A stretch of DNA of 64,000 bases from Lojkania enalia (Eukaryota; Ascomycota; Dothideomycetes; Pleosporales). Every line of letters begins with the position of its first letter. Position 1 is the stretch's first letter. Of this stretch, positions 1 to 11,556 are shown in pieces. The stretch lies in NCBI GenBank assembly GCA_010094045.1, contig ML986591.1, positions 327,965 through 391,964 on the forward strand, read 5' to 3'. The translations under genes and the position numbers were made by a program. The notes under the pieces were generated by a model. It searched no databases and was not told the origin of the DNA. It saw nothing but the letters and a program-made list of their open reading frames with translations.

Positions 1-1720
1 GGCTAAGTGCAAATGGATACGGGAAGGGGGAATCATTTTTCATTTACCTGTGCAAACACGACTGCTTGGCGACAGCCATGTATAACGTGTTCCCAAGTTT
101 CCTCCAATCAGGCTAAAGTTGGCTTACTTACATTGGTAATGTTCTGACGAGGGACGCTTGGACGTACGAGACCGGTGCAATGAATTGTTGCACGTGTCTT
201 GGTTGGGGTAATCATTATCGAGAGATGGAAAATAAAGGAGAGAAGGAATGTCGGTGGAGACGGAATTGTGGCTAACAGTCCGCGGATCAAGCGTCCGACT
301 TGGCTATACGCAGGCACTCCGTGCAATCTTGGAAGGATGCCAAGTTGCTTTTTAGATCCCTTACTGAGCAAAGAAAATACGATTATAAATTTAGCAACGG
401 CATTGGGTGGCCTTACTACACGGCAAGGAGCATCATGCAATCCCATTATTTCCTCACATATTGTTATTGCACGCCTTGACTTTGCATGGCACACACATTA
501 GCGGCGTCAAGAATACTCGACGTAAACCATCATATTTCCTCCTTAATGAAACAGTTTACCCCTTGCATTCTCTCCTCATATTCTTCACCCTTCCTGAACT
601 ACCGCAGTATAATATGCTTTCTAAGCGGTTTGAATTCTGATAATAAAATCATCCTTACGAACAAGTTGAACCAACAGCGTATTAGTATCCCTGAATGCAG
701 ACTGATGTTCCTCTGCACCAACACCTCACCTCCATTTCTCGATTGCCCACTTATTCACATCTAGCCTATTAACGCCGCTCTTCACAACATCAAAAAGGCT
801 GCGTTTGTCCACTATCGTACATATTCATTACTCGAAATAGCGTACATTATCCTTCTAGTATCTAGGTGGCCGTATTAGTATTCACTATTTATCTTTTTCA
901 ATCCTTTCCACCCATTCCAATATCCTAGGACTGCGGACTCGAATACTAAGAAAGCAGTGACCCAACCACTATACTTTACTATCAACTCCTTCTTCGACCC
1001 ATGTATACAATGGAGTGTCTGAGCACATATTTGCACTCCTCGTCCACAGAAAGAATCTCGAGCGCATATGATTTTATTCGGATAGTGTTTAGGTAATATA
1101 GGAAGGATTATGGGCATACTGGAGGCCGTGATACTTCTAGTTCCGGGAGGGGGAGGGGGTGGGTGTTCGGTGTAAACGGGAGAAAAAGTACGACATGATG
1201 TGGGGGACTGGGCATGTAACTATTTCAAGTTGTAGACCTTTAGCGTTGGAAACGCTAATGACGCCATTCCATCCGTACATATGCCGCTAAAAACCGAACG
1301 GACGACCTAACAAAAGGACATTTACACAATGGACACTCATAAGTACGACTTTGCTTCACGAAAGTCACCTCTTTTGCCGATACAAATTTCCATTGAATTG
1401 TAATTGTTGCTATAATATACAGAGACAGACCCAATCTCCAGAACCCTACTCATCCCATATAACCCTGTTAGAAGCATCGAAAAGGGTACATTCACAATCG
1501 AAGGAAAAAGGCCCTTTGAAGTAAAAGCCGCCTTAATCTGTCATCGAAAACTCTCCCTACCCCATCATTACGAATATCTGAAGAATAAAAACTGTGGCCA
1601 TCCGCCTGGCCTTGCAATGTGAAAACTTGTCGGACTAAACAGCCATCTAATAGGGAAGTCCGCCGCCTTTTTTTCCTAGTCAAATTTTAGTACTCCGTCT
1701 AGCAGAGAACGTGTGCGTTC
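1..1720. other. gene-free stretch, 3' flank of hrp1
   Basis: No convincing gene is visible. The short reading frames here lack recognisable domains, splice-linked continuations or a consistent frame. The last few hundred bases probably include the 3' UTR of the minus-strand hrp1 gene. A short G-rich tract lies near 1145-1165. Confidence 0.5.
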
Positions 1721-4700
1721 CTAAAAGCCTTTACCATATGGTGTATGCCGATAATTCTGATTCCTTCCTCCACCACGATAGTTCGCGCCTGGCTTTCCAG
1801 CATTCTTAGGTCCGGTTGGCGCATTCGCAGGCGCATTGCTCGGTTGTGAAGGCGGCTGCGAAGAGCCTTGTCGTCCGCGATTGTGGCTCGCGCCTCGTCC
1901 GTGTCCAAAGCCTCCACCGCTACGACTAGCAGGGCCTGCTGGGATTGAGGGTTGTGGGATGTCGTCATACATGCCTTCCCAGCTAGTCGGCCCACCTTGT
2001 CCACCGTATCCGGCTGACTGCTGCATCCGTCGTGCCTGTTGCTGTTCGTACTTCTGTTGTTCGAATGCGAGCTGCTCTTGAGCAGTATAGCCAGGACGAT
2101 TCTGACCCATCATGTTTTGTGGTCCTCCATATCCGCCACCTTGTTGCTGCTGCATCTGTTGCATCTGTTGCATCTGCTGCATCTGCTGCATCATAGCTGG
2201 ATTCATTTGGCTTTGGGGGTGTGGACTTCCGCTCTGTGGGCGGCTCATCATACCCATCATGGCAGCATTCGGTGGCATTCCCATACTGCTCAATGGATTT
2301 TGCATGCCCTGATTCTGAGACGCCATCAACTGTTGCTGCATCTGCTGGAAATATTGCTGCATGCGTTGCCAGTACTGCGCCATCATAGCCGGCGTCATCG
2401 GGCCGTTTGCGCCACCCTGTTGGGGTTGGTTTTGTTGGTTGTCGAAGTTGGCGTTACTATCTTGTCGACTTCCAAACTTACTGCCACCCCGGCCACCAAA
2501 TTTCTTGTCCTCCTGATCGTCCCGCATGTTGCCGCGGGGTTGGGCACGCTTCACCTCAATCGGCTTGCCGAGGATCTGTAGTGGGCCTTGAAGCGTAGCA
2601 TCAACAGCAGCATCTCCGTCGAATGTAACAAACCCGAATCCACGCGGCCGGCCAGTATCTTTATCCATCATCAACGTTGCATCAACCACGCGACCAAACT
2701 GCTTGAAGAAATTCTTGAAGTCTTCTTCGGTGGCCTCTTGACTAACTCCACCAACAAAGATCTTGCTAGTACGTTCTTGTTCTTCACGGGGGATTGCCCG
2801 CTTGGGATCAATCTAGGGAGAAGTCAGCAGTTGTCTCATCGTTAATCCGAATCTACGTACAATTTTACCATCGAGATAGTGCTCTTTGACCATGACAATG
2901 TTGACGCATTTGGGATCTTTGAATGTAAGGAACCCGAAGCCACGAGAGCGACCAGTAGCACTGTCGCGCATCACGGTGCACTCGCTGACTTCGCCGAATT
3001 GTGAAAAGTAATCTTTCAGGGATTCTACATATCGGGTTAACGATCATTGATCGAATAGTCAGAACCAAGGCTGACTCACGCTCTGTTGTCTCCCAATTCA
3101 GCCCGCCAATGAACATCTTCCTGCACCATAATGTTAGCTGACTCTATATGAATTAAAAGCGCAAGCTCTAGTTCCCGCCCAACATCAAGCACAAGGTCAA
3201 CGCCCGCAAATGGATATGAATGGAGAAAGGTGCAGTCGTCTAGATGAATCCGAGAGAATGTTCAATAACTGCAAAAGCCCATCTACTTTAAGGTTTTGGG
3301 CTCTGCTTCAGACTGCTCTGGCCCAGAGACACTCGATCGGACTCAGTAGTTTGGTGTTTTTTTTTTTTTTAATTATACAGTTGTAGCAGCTGGTTCGGGA
3401 TGGTTTCATTATCCGGGTTGTTAGGCGGAGTTCTGGCTCAAGCCACCTAGGAATGTACATAGATCCCCCAACATGAATGGGACCCAACGAGTACTTGAGT
3501 GTGATGCCGGATGATAAGTTGATAGTAGTCGGATGGTATAGTAATAATAGTGGTGGCAATGAAGATCCCAGCGTAGTGTTTAATTGCAAGCGAATGCGAC
3601 CTCGGAAAGCACTCGGCTTGATGCATCTCGCATCCAAATTTGTCGAGTTTGCATCATCAATGGCAAGGCCCCAACGCATTCCGGATAATAACCATTTTCA
3701 GATATCTTCCACCATTCGATGGAAAAGCAGCCCTGGCAAAGGCACAGTATGGTTCGGTTGAAGCGTCTGTGTTTTGCTACGGATACGAGCGTAGGCTTCT
3801 ATTGCAGAAGAACTGACAACTCGCTGGACTATCCTCAGCTCGCGTGATGGTACGCTCTATCAAGTACCTAGGTATTTATCGACAAGTAGCGATGCCTTTT
3901 CCGACGACAAGCTGCGATGTCCCCTTCGCGTCAGGCGTGTATTTGGTCGAGATGGGAATAGTAGAGCTGTCGGCTATCCAAATTCCCGCTACTCCAAGCT
4001 TGTAAACGCAGCGCCGGGCGTTTATATACTTGGGTTGCTTTGCCATACCAGAGACGCTTATCGTTCCTTGCGCGTTTCGATCAAATCCTTGTGTTCCCCG
4101 CAAACCCTCATGACTATTTGAGCCTTTGCTAATCTTGACCAATCCGATGACTGCTGTATGGTGCTACCCTTCATCTCTGTGCGCATCTGCACATTCTCCA
4201 TCTCTAGTAATCCTGCAAAGAGTGCCTCCTCCTCTACTGCATCCACCTAATCCTGCAACCAAAGCTGGGGCTTGTATTGAACGATTGCTTTGTCGATTAT
4301 GGCAATCTTCGAATCCTGGGAGTCCCCACATTTGGAGCATGTGCTAGAATGCTCTAGGTGTTCGAAGTAGAGATAGAGTTGCAAGGCCGACGACCAAGCC
4401 AGCACCAAGAGTAATGATATTTACAATGGGCAATATGATAGAAACCAAAAACATCAACGAACATAAGCAATATTACTTACCCGTCTTCTTTCACATTGAT
4501 CGGACCATAGTTGTCGTCATGGTCCATCGACGTATCGTCATGTGACTGAAGGCCATTGACATTCATATCAGTATCCACTCCTCCGTAGCCTGCATCGTGG
4601 CCTACGCTATCACCGCCATCACCATATGCGACGTGTGAGGGGGCATCTGGAATAACGTCTGCAATAACGTCTGCAATAGGTTCGCTCTTGACAGGTTCGG

Positions 4701-4884
4701 AGACTTCGGGCTTTTGGGCTACAGCTGGCTGCGCAGCTTTCAGGGGAAGGTCATCGCCTTCGTACCTGGGGTTCTGGTTAGGAGGCCATGGAACTGAGAT
4801 TCACGACACTAGATAGGATGTACGAGTGGGTGCGACTCACAGGTCGGCAAAGAGATCCTCGTCGAGCTCCTCGGGATCGGTCAT
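1721..4884 (-). CDS. hrp1: Hrp1/Nab4-type hnRNP, mRNA 3'-end processing factor
   Basis: Five exons join in frame: 4884-4841, 4765-4481, 3120-3080, 3024-2861 and 2812-1721, giving 541 residues. All junctions are GT...AG. The product has an acidic N-terminus, then two RRMs. RRM1 has RNP2 MFIGGL (112-117) and RNP1 RGFGFLTF (151-158); RRM2 has RNP2 IFVGGV (196-201) and RNP1 RGFGFVTF (235-242). A Gln/Met/Asn-rich C-terminal half follows, including a QQM repeat run, ending in an RGG-like tail. This layout matches yeast Hrp1 (cleavage factor IB), which binds the polyadenylation efficiency element and shuttles between nucleus and cytoplasm. The start is the ATG opening MTDPEELDEDLFADL, typical of filamentous homologues. 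Intron 1 needs the acceptor at 4766; a nearer AG would give a stop. Intron 2 is about 1.36 kb, and exon 3 is only 41 bases. Confidence 0.93.
3121..4480 (-). other. long intron 2 of hrp1 (about 1,360 bp)
   Basis: The donor gtaagt lies at 4480 and the acceptor gtgcag ends at 3121, with a GCTAAC branch-like site just upstream of the acceptor. The flanking exons join in frame across it (VKEDG then KMFIGG). The other introns of this gene are 75, 55 and 48 bp. Short reading frames inside have no recognisable domain. A poly-T/A tract lies at about 3358-3370. I see no snoRNA box pair or second gene inside. Confidence 0.85.
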
Positions 4885-5684
4885 CCTGCTGCTGTGTAAT
4901 ATGGGTAAGTGAGATGAAGGTGATAAAAAGGAGATGCGGAGGTCGTCTTTTAACCTGGCCGCGTTAGATGAGTGATTGTCGACAGGCGATCAAGCTCCTG
5001 AATCGACCCTGCCCGGAGCGCTTGCAGGGCTAGAATTGCATCGAACAAAAAGCCGAGCTTTTGGGTACAGCGACAGCCGGTAACGTGGGCGGCGAGTGGT
5101 GGAGAGTGAGGAGCGGAGGAGTTCGTACGCAGTCTGACGCCAGAATAAAAGTGGATGAAGACTAGCGTGGCTCGGGCTTGGCACTTGCCTAGGTCCGATG
5201 CTCTCTTACCGCCGCCAGGTTCTCGAGCGACTGCGCCTGAGAGCCAGCGGGGCTCAGGGTCAACTCTGTGACAGTCAGTAGACAATGGCCTCTAAAAAGC
5301 AGCAGCAGGTACGCATAGGCATCAACTAGCTTAGTGGCCTCTTCCATGCTAATATATCTGCATAGGAAATGGTGCAGGTCGGTTCGTGACAATACATCCC
5401 ACTCCATCATCTCAGTAGAATACATCGCTAACGCCGCATTCTATGCGCTGCAGACCGCTCTTCGTATGTACAGGTCCTACTAAAGTATCTAGACGCAACA
5501 GTCACTTATGTTGTACAATTAGCTCGGCATCTCCATTTTGGCGGACCACTTCCAATACCTCAAAGCCGTATGAAAGCAAGAAGATCGTCGGGGCTTCCTA
5601 CTCGCATGCAGATATTTTAAACTTCAATTCGCTGTATTCCTCCCCTTTCAATCTCTCTCAATGTACCGACATGTTAACCAATGA
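4885..5684. promoter_or_regulatory. divergent promoter region between hrp1 and the Gyp1-type GAP
   Basis: About 0.8 kb separates the hrp1 start (minus) from the first confirmed coding bases of the GAP gene (plus). It should hold both promoters, the 5' UTRs and probably the short first coding exon of the GAP gene. Small frames on both strands have no domain signal. Confidence 0.5.
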
Positions 5685-7356
5685 AGATCGGTCTCTGGTA
5701 GCAACTCGCGGCCTAGAACACCTCCGTCTGCCGGTCAGAGTCGTGACCTTAGCATAGCTCCCCCACGATCCGGGGGCACAGTATCCCCTCCGTTGAGGAG
5801 AAGCACGTATACTACATTCTTACGAGACACGAACCATGACTGGAACGACGATGAAGACGAAGAAGGAGACATACTATTCGACGATGACGAGGATGAATTT
5901 GGATTGCCGAGCATAGCTACTATGCGGAGGAAGGGCAGGCGGAAACAACCTGAAAAGGGAAAGGATCCAGGAGGCACTGCGGGTAGGAATGGCTTGGGGT
6001 CAACACCATGGCGTGGTATAGACAGTGGCGACATCGCCGAAGAACGAGGAATACCGAGTTATCCAACAGCGAAGAAGTCGGAGGGAAAGATTCTGCGACC
6101 GCAGTATCAGGAAATTCTGCGCGATCCAGCGAATTCATTACACCTAATATCACATCCCTCTCTACCACCTAATGCCTCTGCCAAAGACATCGAAGAACAT
6201 TCGGCCCGTATTACGCGCATCAACAAGTTCAAGCGCATACTACAAACAAGCACCATATCCCTATCAGAGCTGCGAGACTCAGCGTGGTCAGGTGTTCCAT
6301 CCGAAGTGCGTGCTATGGCTTGGCAAGTCCTACTAGGGTATCTACCAACAAGTAGCGAAAGACGGGTCGCAACCTTAGAGAGGAAGAGAAAAGAATATCT
6401 AGAGGGTGTGCGGCAAGCATTTGAGCGTGGAACATCTGGTAGTTCTATTGCAGTTGCGGCGGGGGTTGCCGGTGCATCGTCCATTCCCTTGACAAACCGA
6501 GGACGCGGTCGGGGTTTGGATGAGGCCATATGGCATCAAATTAGCATTGACGTCCCGCGAACGAATCCACATCTCGAACTATATAGCTATGAAGCTACAC
6601 AAAGATCATTAGAGAGAATTCTTTACGTCTGGGCAATTCGGCACCCTGCGTCAGGGTACGTCCAAGGCATCAACGATCTTGTCACCCCATTCTGGCAGGT
6701 CTTTCTGGGTGCTTATATCTCAGATCCAGATATTGAATTTGGAATGGATCCAGGACAATTGCCAAAACAAGTCCTCGATGCTGTCGAGGCGGACTCGTTC
6801 TGGTGTCTTACGAAGTTATTAGACGGTATCCAAGACAATTATATCTCACAGCAACCGGGTATTCAAAGACAAGTTGCAAGCCTTAGGGATCTGACCACCA
6901 GGATAGATGATCAACTGGCAAAACATCTTCAGAATGAGGGCGTTGAATTCATCCAGTTTAGCTTCCGATGGATGAATTGCCTCCTGATGCGCGAGATATC
7001 AGTCAAGAATACGATCCGAATGTGGGATACTTACCTGGTACGTAATCCTATCATCTTGCCGTTTAGTGGCGTGATTAACGCTCGCATAGGCCGAAGAAGA
7101 TGGATTCTCTTCCTTTCACTTGTACGTTTGTGCCGCATTTCTCGTCAAATGGTCCGATCAGCTGCGGAAAATGGATTTTCAAGAGATCATGATGTTCCTT
7201 CAAGCCCTACCCACACGACAATGGACAGAAAAGGACATTGAGTTGCTTCTTAGCGAAGCATTTATTTGGCAGAGCTTATTCAGGGGCAGTAGCGCACATT
7301 TAAAAAATACTGGGTCAAGAAGCGGCAGCAGTGTCGGGATGGGTCCGAATTTCTAA
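5685..7356 (+). CDS. gyp1: Gyp1-type TBC-domain Rab GTPase-activating protein (5' end unresolved)
   Basis: The TBC domain is complete, with the arginine-finger motif ISIDVPR and the glutamine-finger motif YVQGIND. The segment containing EADSFWCLTKLLDGIQDNY is typical of the Gyp1/TBC1D22 branch, GAPs for Ypt1/Rab1-like GTPases at the Golgi. The reading frame runs to 7037, a 52-bp intron (7038-7089) follows, and exon 7090-7356 restores the TBC C-terminus (MWDTYL then AEEDGFSSFHLYVC) and ends at TAA. Without removing this intron the frame would end in unrelated residues. The frame is open and coding-like from 5685 (Ser/Pro-rich, then Asp/Glu-rich) but has no ATG before the acidic stretch. A short upstream exon therefore probably splices in near 5686 (branch-like GTTAACC, then AAG). 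I could not place it with confidence. Confidence 0.85.
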
Positions 7357-8086
7357 AATCCTACTTCTGATGTTGCGATATTCGTCGGAAGTGGGAATGG
7401 TTATCATTTAGTTCTTTATTAGACTAGGCATCCATGTGGTGGACCTCACTAAGAGTATAAGGCTCGCATTTGATGGACTTTACATAAACGGGAAAGCTTC
7501 CGAGACATGGAATGCATATAAATAGAGAAATAATGCCAAAGATGTCTGTCGCGTGCAACAATATGTAGCTGGAGCATGGCTTATGCGATTGTCATAGGTG
7601 AATGCTAAGTTCACGTGATGAAATGGTCTTGGCAGCTGAGTAATGTTGGGATGAGTCATCATTTAAGTTTATCTCGGCCTTGGCTTGCTCTCCTCCCTTT
7701 CAACTCCAACCTCTCTCATTCCGACACCACACTCACCAACAACCACTAACTGACTCTAGCGGCTTCGTCTGCCCCATCTGTAGCGTTGTGTCGGCCTTGC
7801 GACTCTGGAATCAAGGCGACCGTTTCACCGTGCGTGTAGTCGCTGACTTCGCCACGCGTTTACTTCTGGCCAACTTTCCTTCACCTGTCAGCACCTCCGA
7901 CTGGAGGGTGTTCCCTTCTTCTACATAGCAATATACCAGTTGCGCCTCAGCTTTGTCGCGCATTTCCTATTCTGCGTTTGCTCTTTTTCTTACGCCAGCT
8001 AGTCGTCGCCGTTCGTGATTGTCGTCGCCGGACGGCCGCGTAAGCACATCATCACCTTAGGCAGGTCCTAAGACGCATCCGCAACT
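7357..8086. promoter_or_regulatory. intergenic: 3' end of the GAP gene and mpe1 promoter/5' UTR
   Basis: There is no gene here. A pyrimidine-rich stretch at about 7680-8000 fits a fungal promoter and 5' leader of the downstream gene. A TTCACGTGA-like E-box occurs at about 7612. Confidence 0.4.
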
Positions 8087-10072
8087 ATGTCTTCTTCTAT
8101 TTTCTACAAGTTCAAGAACTCCAAAGAACCTGAGCGCATTGTCTTCGATGGCACCGGGATTTCGGTCTTCGAATTAAAGCGCGAAATCATCACAGCCTCC
8201 GGCCTCGGAGATGGCACCGACTTCGACCTGCACCTTTACCCTGAAGACCAGCCTACGACAGAGTACGATGACGACACTACCATTATCTCACGATCGAGCA
8301 CAGTCATAGCTGTTCGACGACCCGCGGCTCGTGGGCATGGACGAGCGGCAAGATACGTCTCAGGTCGCGCACCGGTCCGCGCAATCAAAAAAGCCGACAG
8401 CACTAAACCAGTAGCAACCCCAACTGCTGCGGGCGCTGCTCAATCTGAGGCCGACGCTGAGGCTGCATTTCTAGCGGAATCTGCACAAGCCTGGGACCAA
8501 CAGAAAGAGGCACTCTCCCATGCAAAGCCTGTTTTCCACAAAAAGAAGCCAGTCAATGTACCGGCCCATGAACCACCACCAGCCTACGTATGTTACAGAT
8601 GCAACAAGAAAGGACATTGGATTCAGGCGTGTCCTACGAACGACGACCCGGATTTTAAACCTGCACCTCGAGCGAAGCGAACAACTGGCATTCCACGATC
8701 ATTTCTAAAAACAGTTGAGAAGCCTGCAGATGGCGATTTGGAGGATACACGTGGTATCATGTTGAATGCGGAGGGAGAATATGTCCAAGTCTTGACAGAT
8801 ACGAGGGCATGGGAGAAATTTCAGGAGAAGACGAACGTTACGAAGGCCCAGGCAGCGAATGCTGATGCGGCCAATAAGGAAATGCGGGAACGGGGCCTTG
8901 AGTGCCCTATCGACAAGCGGATGTTTGTGGATCCTGTGAAGACTCCGTGTTGCGGTAAGACGTATTGCCATGATTGCATTGAGAATGCACTTGCGGACGG
9001 GGATTTGGTTTGTCCAAATTGTTCGAAGGATGGAGTTCTCATTGATGATCTTATCGCTGATGATGAAATGGGGGGGAAAATTCGCGCCTTCGAGGCAGAG
9101 AAGGCCAAGGATAAGGTAGAAAAGGAGCAGCAAGCAAAGGAGGAAGCGAAGGCGGCTGCAAAACCATCATCTCCCTCTGACAATGAACAAAACAATTCTG
9201 TGCCTGTTCCTACTGATGAGAAGGCAAAGGCTAGTGAGATCAATCGATCTGGTTCCAAGTCTCCTCAGCAGAACAATGTTTCTCTTCTTGCTTCAGATGT
9301 TAAGTCCCCACTCACTGTCGCAGCAAAGCCGGGTTCAACGTCAACCCCCCCTCCGGGTACTGGTGGAAATGCTTCCGATACTGACGCCTCAACAACCTCA
9401 AAGAAGCGCAAGGAAGCTCCTTCGGATATCAAGCCCCCAACAGCACCGAAAGCCATGCGTATGCAGAAGGAGCAAGAAGCGCGCCAAACCCAGGACCAGT
9501 CATCTGCAGTGGAAAAGAATTTCTTCGAGTCAATGGAAGCGCTTAAGAACATGCCGAAAAACATGCCAATGCCTAACACTTTGCCTATGAGCATGGGTAT
9601 GCCTATGAACTCTATGATAGGCAACATGATCCCTCCGAGTATGAATGGAATGAATCCCACGAATAACATGAACGGCATGAACGGTTTTAGCAACATGAGT
9701 AATTGGAACGGGTACAACCAAGGATACCCTAACAATAACTGGGGTAATAATATGGGGTACGGCAATATGAACGGCGGTTACAATAACATTGGTGGAGGAT
9801 ACGGCAACATGGGCTATGGAAGCATGAATGGCATGAACTCCATAGGTGGCAATATGGGCTACGGCGGTGGCTGGAATCAGAGCCAGGGTTACGGCAACAT
9901 GGGAGGCTATCAGAACAATATGAATTCTACCGGGACGTTTCCAAACCAGCAGCGAACAGTGTTCTCTGAGCAGCCGAATGACAAGGATGCTTATGAGCGC
10001 AAGCCGCTCAATCCCCACCGTAGTCAGAACAAGCACCGCAAGCAGCGGGCACCGGATTTCCACTACGTTTAA
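8087..10072 (+). CDS. mpe1: Mpe1, cleavage and polyadenylation factor subunit (RBBP6 family)
   Basis: A single exon encodes 661 residues. The order is an N-terminal DWNN ubiquitin-like domain (about 1-77, opening MSSSIFYKFKNSKEPERI), a CCHC zinc knuckle (CYRCNKKGHWIQAC, 169-182) and a RING/U-box-like domain (273-312, CPID...CCGKTYCHDC...CPNC). A Lys/Ala/Ser-rich linker follows, then a Met/Asn/Gly/Tyr-rich low-complexity tail (about 490-640). This is the exact arrangement of yeast Mpe1, a subunit of nuclear CPF that couples poly(A)-signal recognition to cleavage. The ATG at 8087 starts the DWNN domain directly. The tail is far more repetitive than in yeast and resembles phase-separating sequences. 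hrp1, a factor of the same process, lies 3.2 kb upstream on the other strand. Confidence 0.95.
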   Translation: MSSSIFYKFKNSKEPERIVFDGTGISVFELKREIITASGLGDGTDFDLHLYPEDQPTTEYDDDTTIISRSSTVIAVRRPAARGHGRAARYVSGRAPVRAIKKADSTKPVATPTAAGAAQSEADAEAAFLAESAQAWDQQKEALSHAKPVFHKKKPVNVPAHEPPPAYVCYRCNKKGHWIQACPTNDDPDFKPAPRAKRTTGIPRSFLKTVEKPADGDLEDTRGIMLNAEGEYVQVLTDTRAWEKFQEKTNVTKAQAANADAANKEMRERGLECPIDKRMFVDPVKTPCCGKTYCHDCIENALADGDLVCPNCSKDGVLIDDLIADDEMGGKIRAFEAEKAKDKVEKEQQAKEEAKAAAKPSSPSDNEQNNSVPVPTDEKAKASEINRSGSKSPQQNNVSLLASDVKSPLTVAAKPGSTSTPPPGTGGNASDTDASTTSKKRKEAPSDIKPPTAPKAMRMQKEQEARQTQDQSSAVEKNFFESMEALKNMPKNMPMPNTLPMSMGMPMNSMIGNMIPPSMNGMNPTNNMNGMNGFSNMSNWNGYNQGYPNNNWGNNMGYGNMNGGYNNIGGGYGNMGYGSMNGMNSIGGNMGYGGGWNQSQGYGNMGGYQNNMNSTGTFPNQQRTVFSEQPNDKDAYERKPLNPHRSQNKHRKQRAPDFHYV

Positions 10073-10849
10073 GCCTCATGTATAATGGATCCTCATCAGT
10101 TCAAGTTTGTTTGACAGTATATGCCTTGTCAAATACATCCAGAAATACTTGAATACCTTCTGTTGAGGACTGTCAAAATGGCGCAGTCGAACCTCACATC
10201 AAGTCGTCATCTGGCAGCTATTTCGATCAGCAAAACTTTCTTTTTTCGAATTCCCCTTTCAGCATCTACTATGGGCCTTACTCGCGTTGTTGACTATCAC
10301 TAAGACGACACTAGGGGTTCCTCAAATCAGCATTCGGAAGCGAAGGCGTTCGGTGTCCGCAACAAGCCATATGGGGATTCCTTTATGGGCGGGCTTTGTC
10401 TTTTCCCCTGTTCTTCGACAGGGCGCCCCGTGTACTAGTGTCAACGGGAGCGATCTATTACCGGTGGAACCTTGGATTCTAGGTAGCATTGCCCATTTCT
10501 TTGTTTGCGTATTGAATTACCTACATTGCCGGCTCGTGGTCTTTGTGCGCTCATTCTTTCAAGAGGCGGTTTTTTTGTTCCCCTTTGAGCGAGGTGGTGT
10601 TCACAAGCATATAGGGAATGTCAGGTGGTTGATTCAAACTGTAACAATCTTTGTGCGATAGAAGAAAAGGCAGGAGGCGTGCGGTACATCCGGAGCCACA
10701 CCGATTGTAAAATGAAGCATGGGATAGCACAAGTATAGCCAATGTGAATACTTAGAATTCAAGCTTGATTGAGTTGTAATATGTTAATGACCCTGAGACC
10801 TAGGTAATGCCAATTTACTGATTAATTTTGGGTGTGATTTGAGTTGCAG
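10073..10849. other. intergenic, no gene seen
   Basis: Short frames here carry no domain signal. The sequence becomes more AT-rich toward 10.75 kb, where the P450 relic begins. Confidence 0.4.
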
Positions 10850-11556
10850 CTTTGATCGATAGACAGCGTTTGCGGCCAGAGAAATGTCTGTTAATGACTA
10901 AATGTCTAGAACATATCATAAAACTAAGAGAGGAACTAGACCCTTTCATAATTAATTCGGATACAGAAATTTCCAGCGATGGGATGGCACGTCTCGGCCA
11001 TCTTAATAGGGCTATCAATGAATCGTTACGTTTGTACACCGGTGTTCCCACAGCCATATACCGTAAAGTGCCCGCAGAAGGCATCACCATTGATATCACA
11101 AATATACCTAGAAATACGAACATATTATGTTTGCGATATGGTCTTGGACGAAGTAATTTTGATTAGAGATCTACGTATAGTACTTATTGAAAATCGGGTT
11201 GACTAGGTGAAACTGTATATTTGAAAACAAATACGTTTATCCAACAATGTTCGTATCTATATCTAGATATAGTTAAGGATAGAGTAGCATTTGCGCCATT
11301 CTCAATTGGCTCGTTCCCGATACCGTCCGCGTTCTTGAACAGAAGGATTCTCATTCTGTTAGGTCATTATAGCTGCATTGAAAAGTCACTTGTTTTGGCC
11401 AATATCCGTGCAACGGTTGCAAGGATTATTTGTAGATTCGATATCACTGTTCCTGGCGGAGAAGATCTATCTACCTTTCAGGGATCTGCAATAGATCGCT
11501 CCATGTTTAACTTTGGAGAACTTCGTTTGTCACTTGCTCCGCGACCTAAATAGAAT
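10850..11556 (+). pseudogene. cytochrome P450 relic (C-terminal third only)
   Basis: A stretch around 10,990-11,060 reads as a P450 K-helix (NRAINESLRLYTGVPTA, with the ExxR pair in ESLR). A second stretch at 11,280-11,550 reads as the heme region and C-terminus (FAPFSIGSF, a Cys, then KSLVLANIRATVARI and a final beta-hairpin ending LAPRPK). The I-helix and N-terminal two thirds are absent. The PERW meander is missing, with stops between 11,165 and 11,220. The heme loop is interrupted by about 40 bases that look like an intron lacking a good donor, and the Gly after the heme Cys appears to be Glu. I infer a decayed, truncated gene; the subfamily cannot be named. Confidence 0.7.

Noticed and set aside
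2039..2581. 180-codon plus-strand frame rich in Leu and His
   Set aside because: It is antisense to the Gln/Met repeats of hrp1.
4794..4840. 47-bp version of hrp1 intron 1 using the acceptor at 4794
   Set aside because: It leads to a stop after four codons; the acceptor at 4766 has a better branch site and restores the conserved ADLYEGDD reading.
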